Assembly: GCF_002863865.1 (NCBI RefSeq)
Contig: NZ_CP022684.1
Location: forward strand, 1,443,501 to 1,507,500
From: Ketobacter alkanivorans
Lineage (GTDB): Bacteria; Pseudomonadota; Gammaproteobacteria; Pseudomonadales; Ketobacteraceae
Reading direction: 5' to 3'
Length of the DNA: 64,000 nucleotides
Of this stretch, positions 61,159-64,000 are shown piece after piece; the stretch's first letter is position 1; each line of letters starts with the position of its first letter. The notes beneath the pieces were generated by a model. The model was not told the origin of the DNA. It was given only the letters and a program-made list of their open reading frames with translations, and ran no database searches. The translations under genes and the position numbers were made by a program.

Positions 61159-61359
61159 ATGACAATTAACGAAGGTTTACGATTTGCCGCAGGCATATTC
61201 ACATTGCTAAGCTTACTGCTTGGTGTATATATTCACGAGTACTGGTTCTTTTTCACCGGTTTTGTGGCTTTAAACCAAATACAGTCAGCATTCACACACT
61301 GGTGCCCAATGATGTGGATGCTAGGAAAAGCAGGCTTAAAGCGAGAACAAGTGCTGTAA
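61159..61359 (+). CDS. DUF2892-like small membrane protein
   Basis: 66 aa from the ATG at 61159, with a perfect AGGAGG 5 bases upstream; the frame open to 61039 lies inside the barrel gene. Two hydrophobic segments (about 8-26 and 28-42), with CPMM near 49. The pattern FAAGIFTLLSLLLGVYIHEY then ALNQIQSAFTHWCP is that of DUF2892/YgaP-type proteins. Last gene of the operon, 8 bp after the barrel gene and followed by a terminator. Confidence 0.75.
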   Translation: MTINEGLRFAAGIFTLLSLLLGVYIHEYWFFFTGFVALNQIQSAFTHWCPMMWMLGKAGLKREQVL

Positions 61360-61391
61360 ATAAATATAATGCGCCTTACCGCAGGGCATAA

Positions 61392-61425
61392 AAAAACCCC
61401 GATCAGGTTACTGATCGGGTTTTTT
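61392..61425. terminator. Bidirectional terminator, RND operon / rrn operon
   Basis: CCCGATCAG (61398-61406) and CTGATCGGG (61411-61419) form a 9-bp stem with a 4-base loop, flanked by A and T runs. It ends the plus-strand transporter operon and, on the minus strand, the rRNA operon just beyond 5S. Confidence 0.9.
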
Positions 61426-61435
61426 GGTAATAAGA

Positions 61436-61552
61436 GCCTGACGATGACCTACTCTCACATGGCGAATGCCACACTACCATCGGCGATGCTGCGTTTCACT
61501 TCTGAGTTCGGCAAGGGATCAGGTGGTTCCACAGCTCTATTGTCGTCAGGCA
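61436..61552 (-). rRNA. rrf: 5S ribosomal RNA
   Basis: About 117 nt. The minus strand reads TGCCTGACGACAATAGAGCT at the 5' end and ends GTCATCGTCAGGC; the terminal stem TGCCTGACG / CGTCAGGC pairs, and CCGAACTCAGAAGTGAAAC is the conserved loop. It lies about 180 nt after the 23S 3' end; exact ends are approximate. Confidence 0.95.
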
Positions 61553-61731
61553 AAGGGGATCGATGACCCGTTTGCTGTTTGCAATCGATTCATCAAATTC
61601 GTTAACGAGGTATTGAGTCGCCAGCCGATTGGCATGGCTTACTCGATTAGCGGCTACGCTACATTTTAAGACTGTCGTCTATAGTTGCTGCCTTATAACA
61701 TCGGTGAAGTTGTCTTCACTTAGGGTTATAT

Positions 61732-64000
<2,269 letters not shown>

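Overview
The window looks like a gammaproteobacterial chromosome, most likely a marine or hydrocarbon-associated Pseudomonadales/Oceanospirillales-type organism (Alcanivorax/Ketobacter-like). The genus is inference. The grounds are the bioB-bioF-bioH-bioC-bioD operon, the uvrA / MFS / ssb neighbourhood, the birA-coaX-SPOR block beside the tRNA-tuf-secE-nusG cluster, the beta-and-beta' RNA polymerase genes joined to the str, S10, spc and alpha ribosomal operons, and a type II secretion gspN-gspC-gspD block.

Layout. 1-466: no supportable gene. 467-1695 (minus): a SprA-family putative metalloprotease and a very small flagellar rod-like protein. 1861-6468 (minus): biotin operon bioBFHCD, with a promoter overlapped by a BirA-type operator at 6563-6617. 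6640-8380 (plus): comF-like phosphoribosyltransferase and srkA kinase. 8480-9475 (minus): ketopantoate-reductase-like protein. 9670-10110 (plus): YkgJ-type cysteine-cluster protein. 10207-14139 (minus): gspN, gspC, gspD. 14262-16165 (minus): MFS transporter and ssb. 16353-20711 (plus): uvrA and a four-repeat DUF4397 lipoprotein. 20772-21220: decayed IS3-family element.

21379-53524 (minus) is the transcription-translation supercluster, transcribed from high to low coordinates: tRNA-Thr, Tyr, Gly, Thr, tuf, tRNA-Trp, secE, nusG, rplKAJL, rpoBC, rpsL, rpsG, fusA, tuf, then the S10, spc and alpha operons ending with rplQ and a strong terminator. Gene content is complete and no gene is broken. Several intercistronic hairpins sit where regulation or processing is known in relatives. 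The two tuf genes encode identical proteins and look homogenised by gene conversion.

53508-56330 (minus): an ArsR-family regulator, birA (TTG start inside the regulator gene), coaX and a SPOR-domain protein. BirA is the probable repressor of the bio operon at the other end of the window. 56460-61359 (plus): a four-gene envelope operon divergent from the ArsR gene: an RND/MMPL transporter, a LolA-like periplasmic protein, an outer-membrane beta-barrel and a small DUF2892-like membrane protein. Its promoter carries a near-palindrome between the -35 and -10 boxes. This operon is the best candidate here for an undescribed system, probably moving a lipid or other hydrophobic compound. 61436-64000 (minus): 5S rRNA and the 3' part of 23S rRNA, truncated by the window edge.
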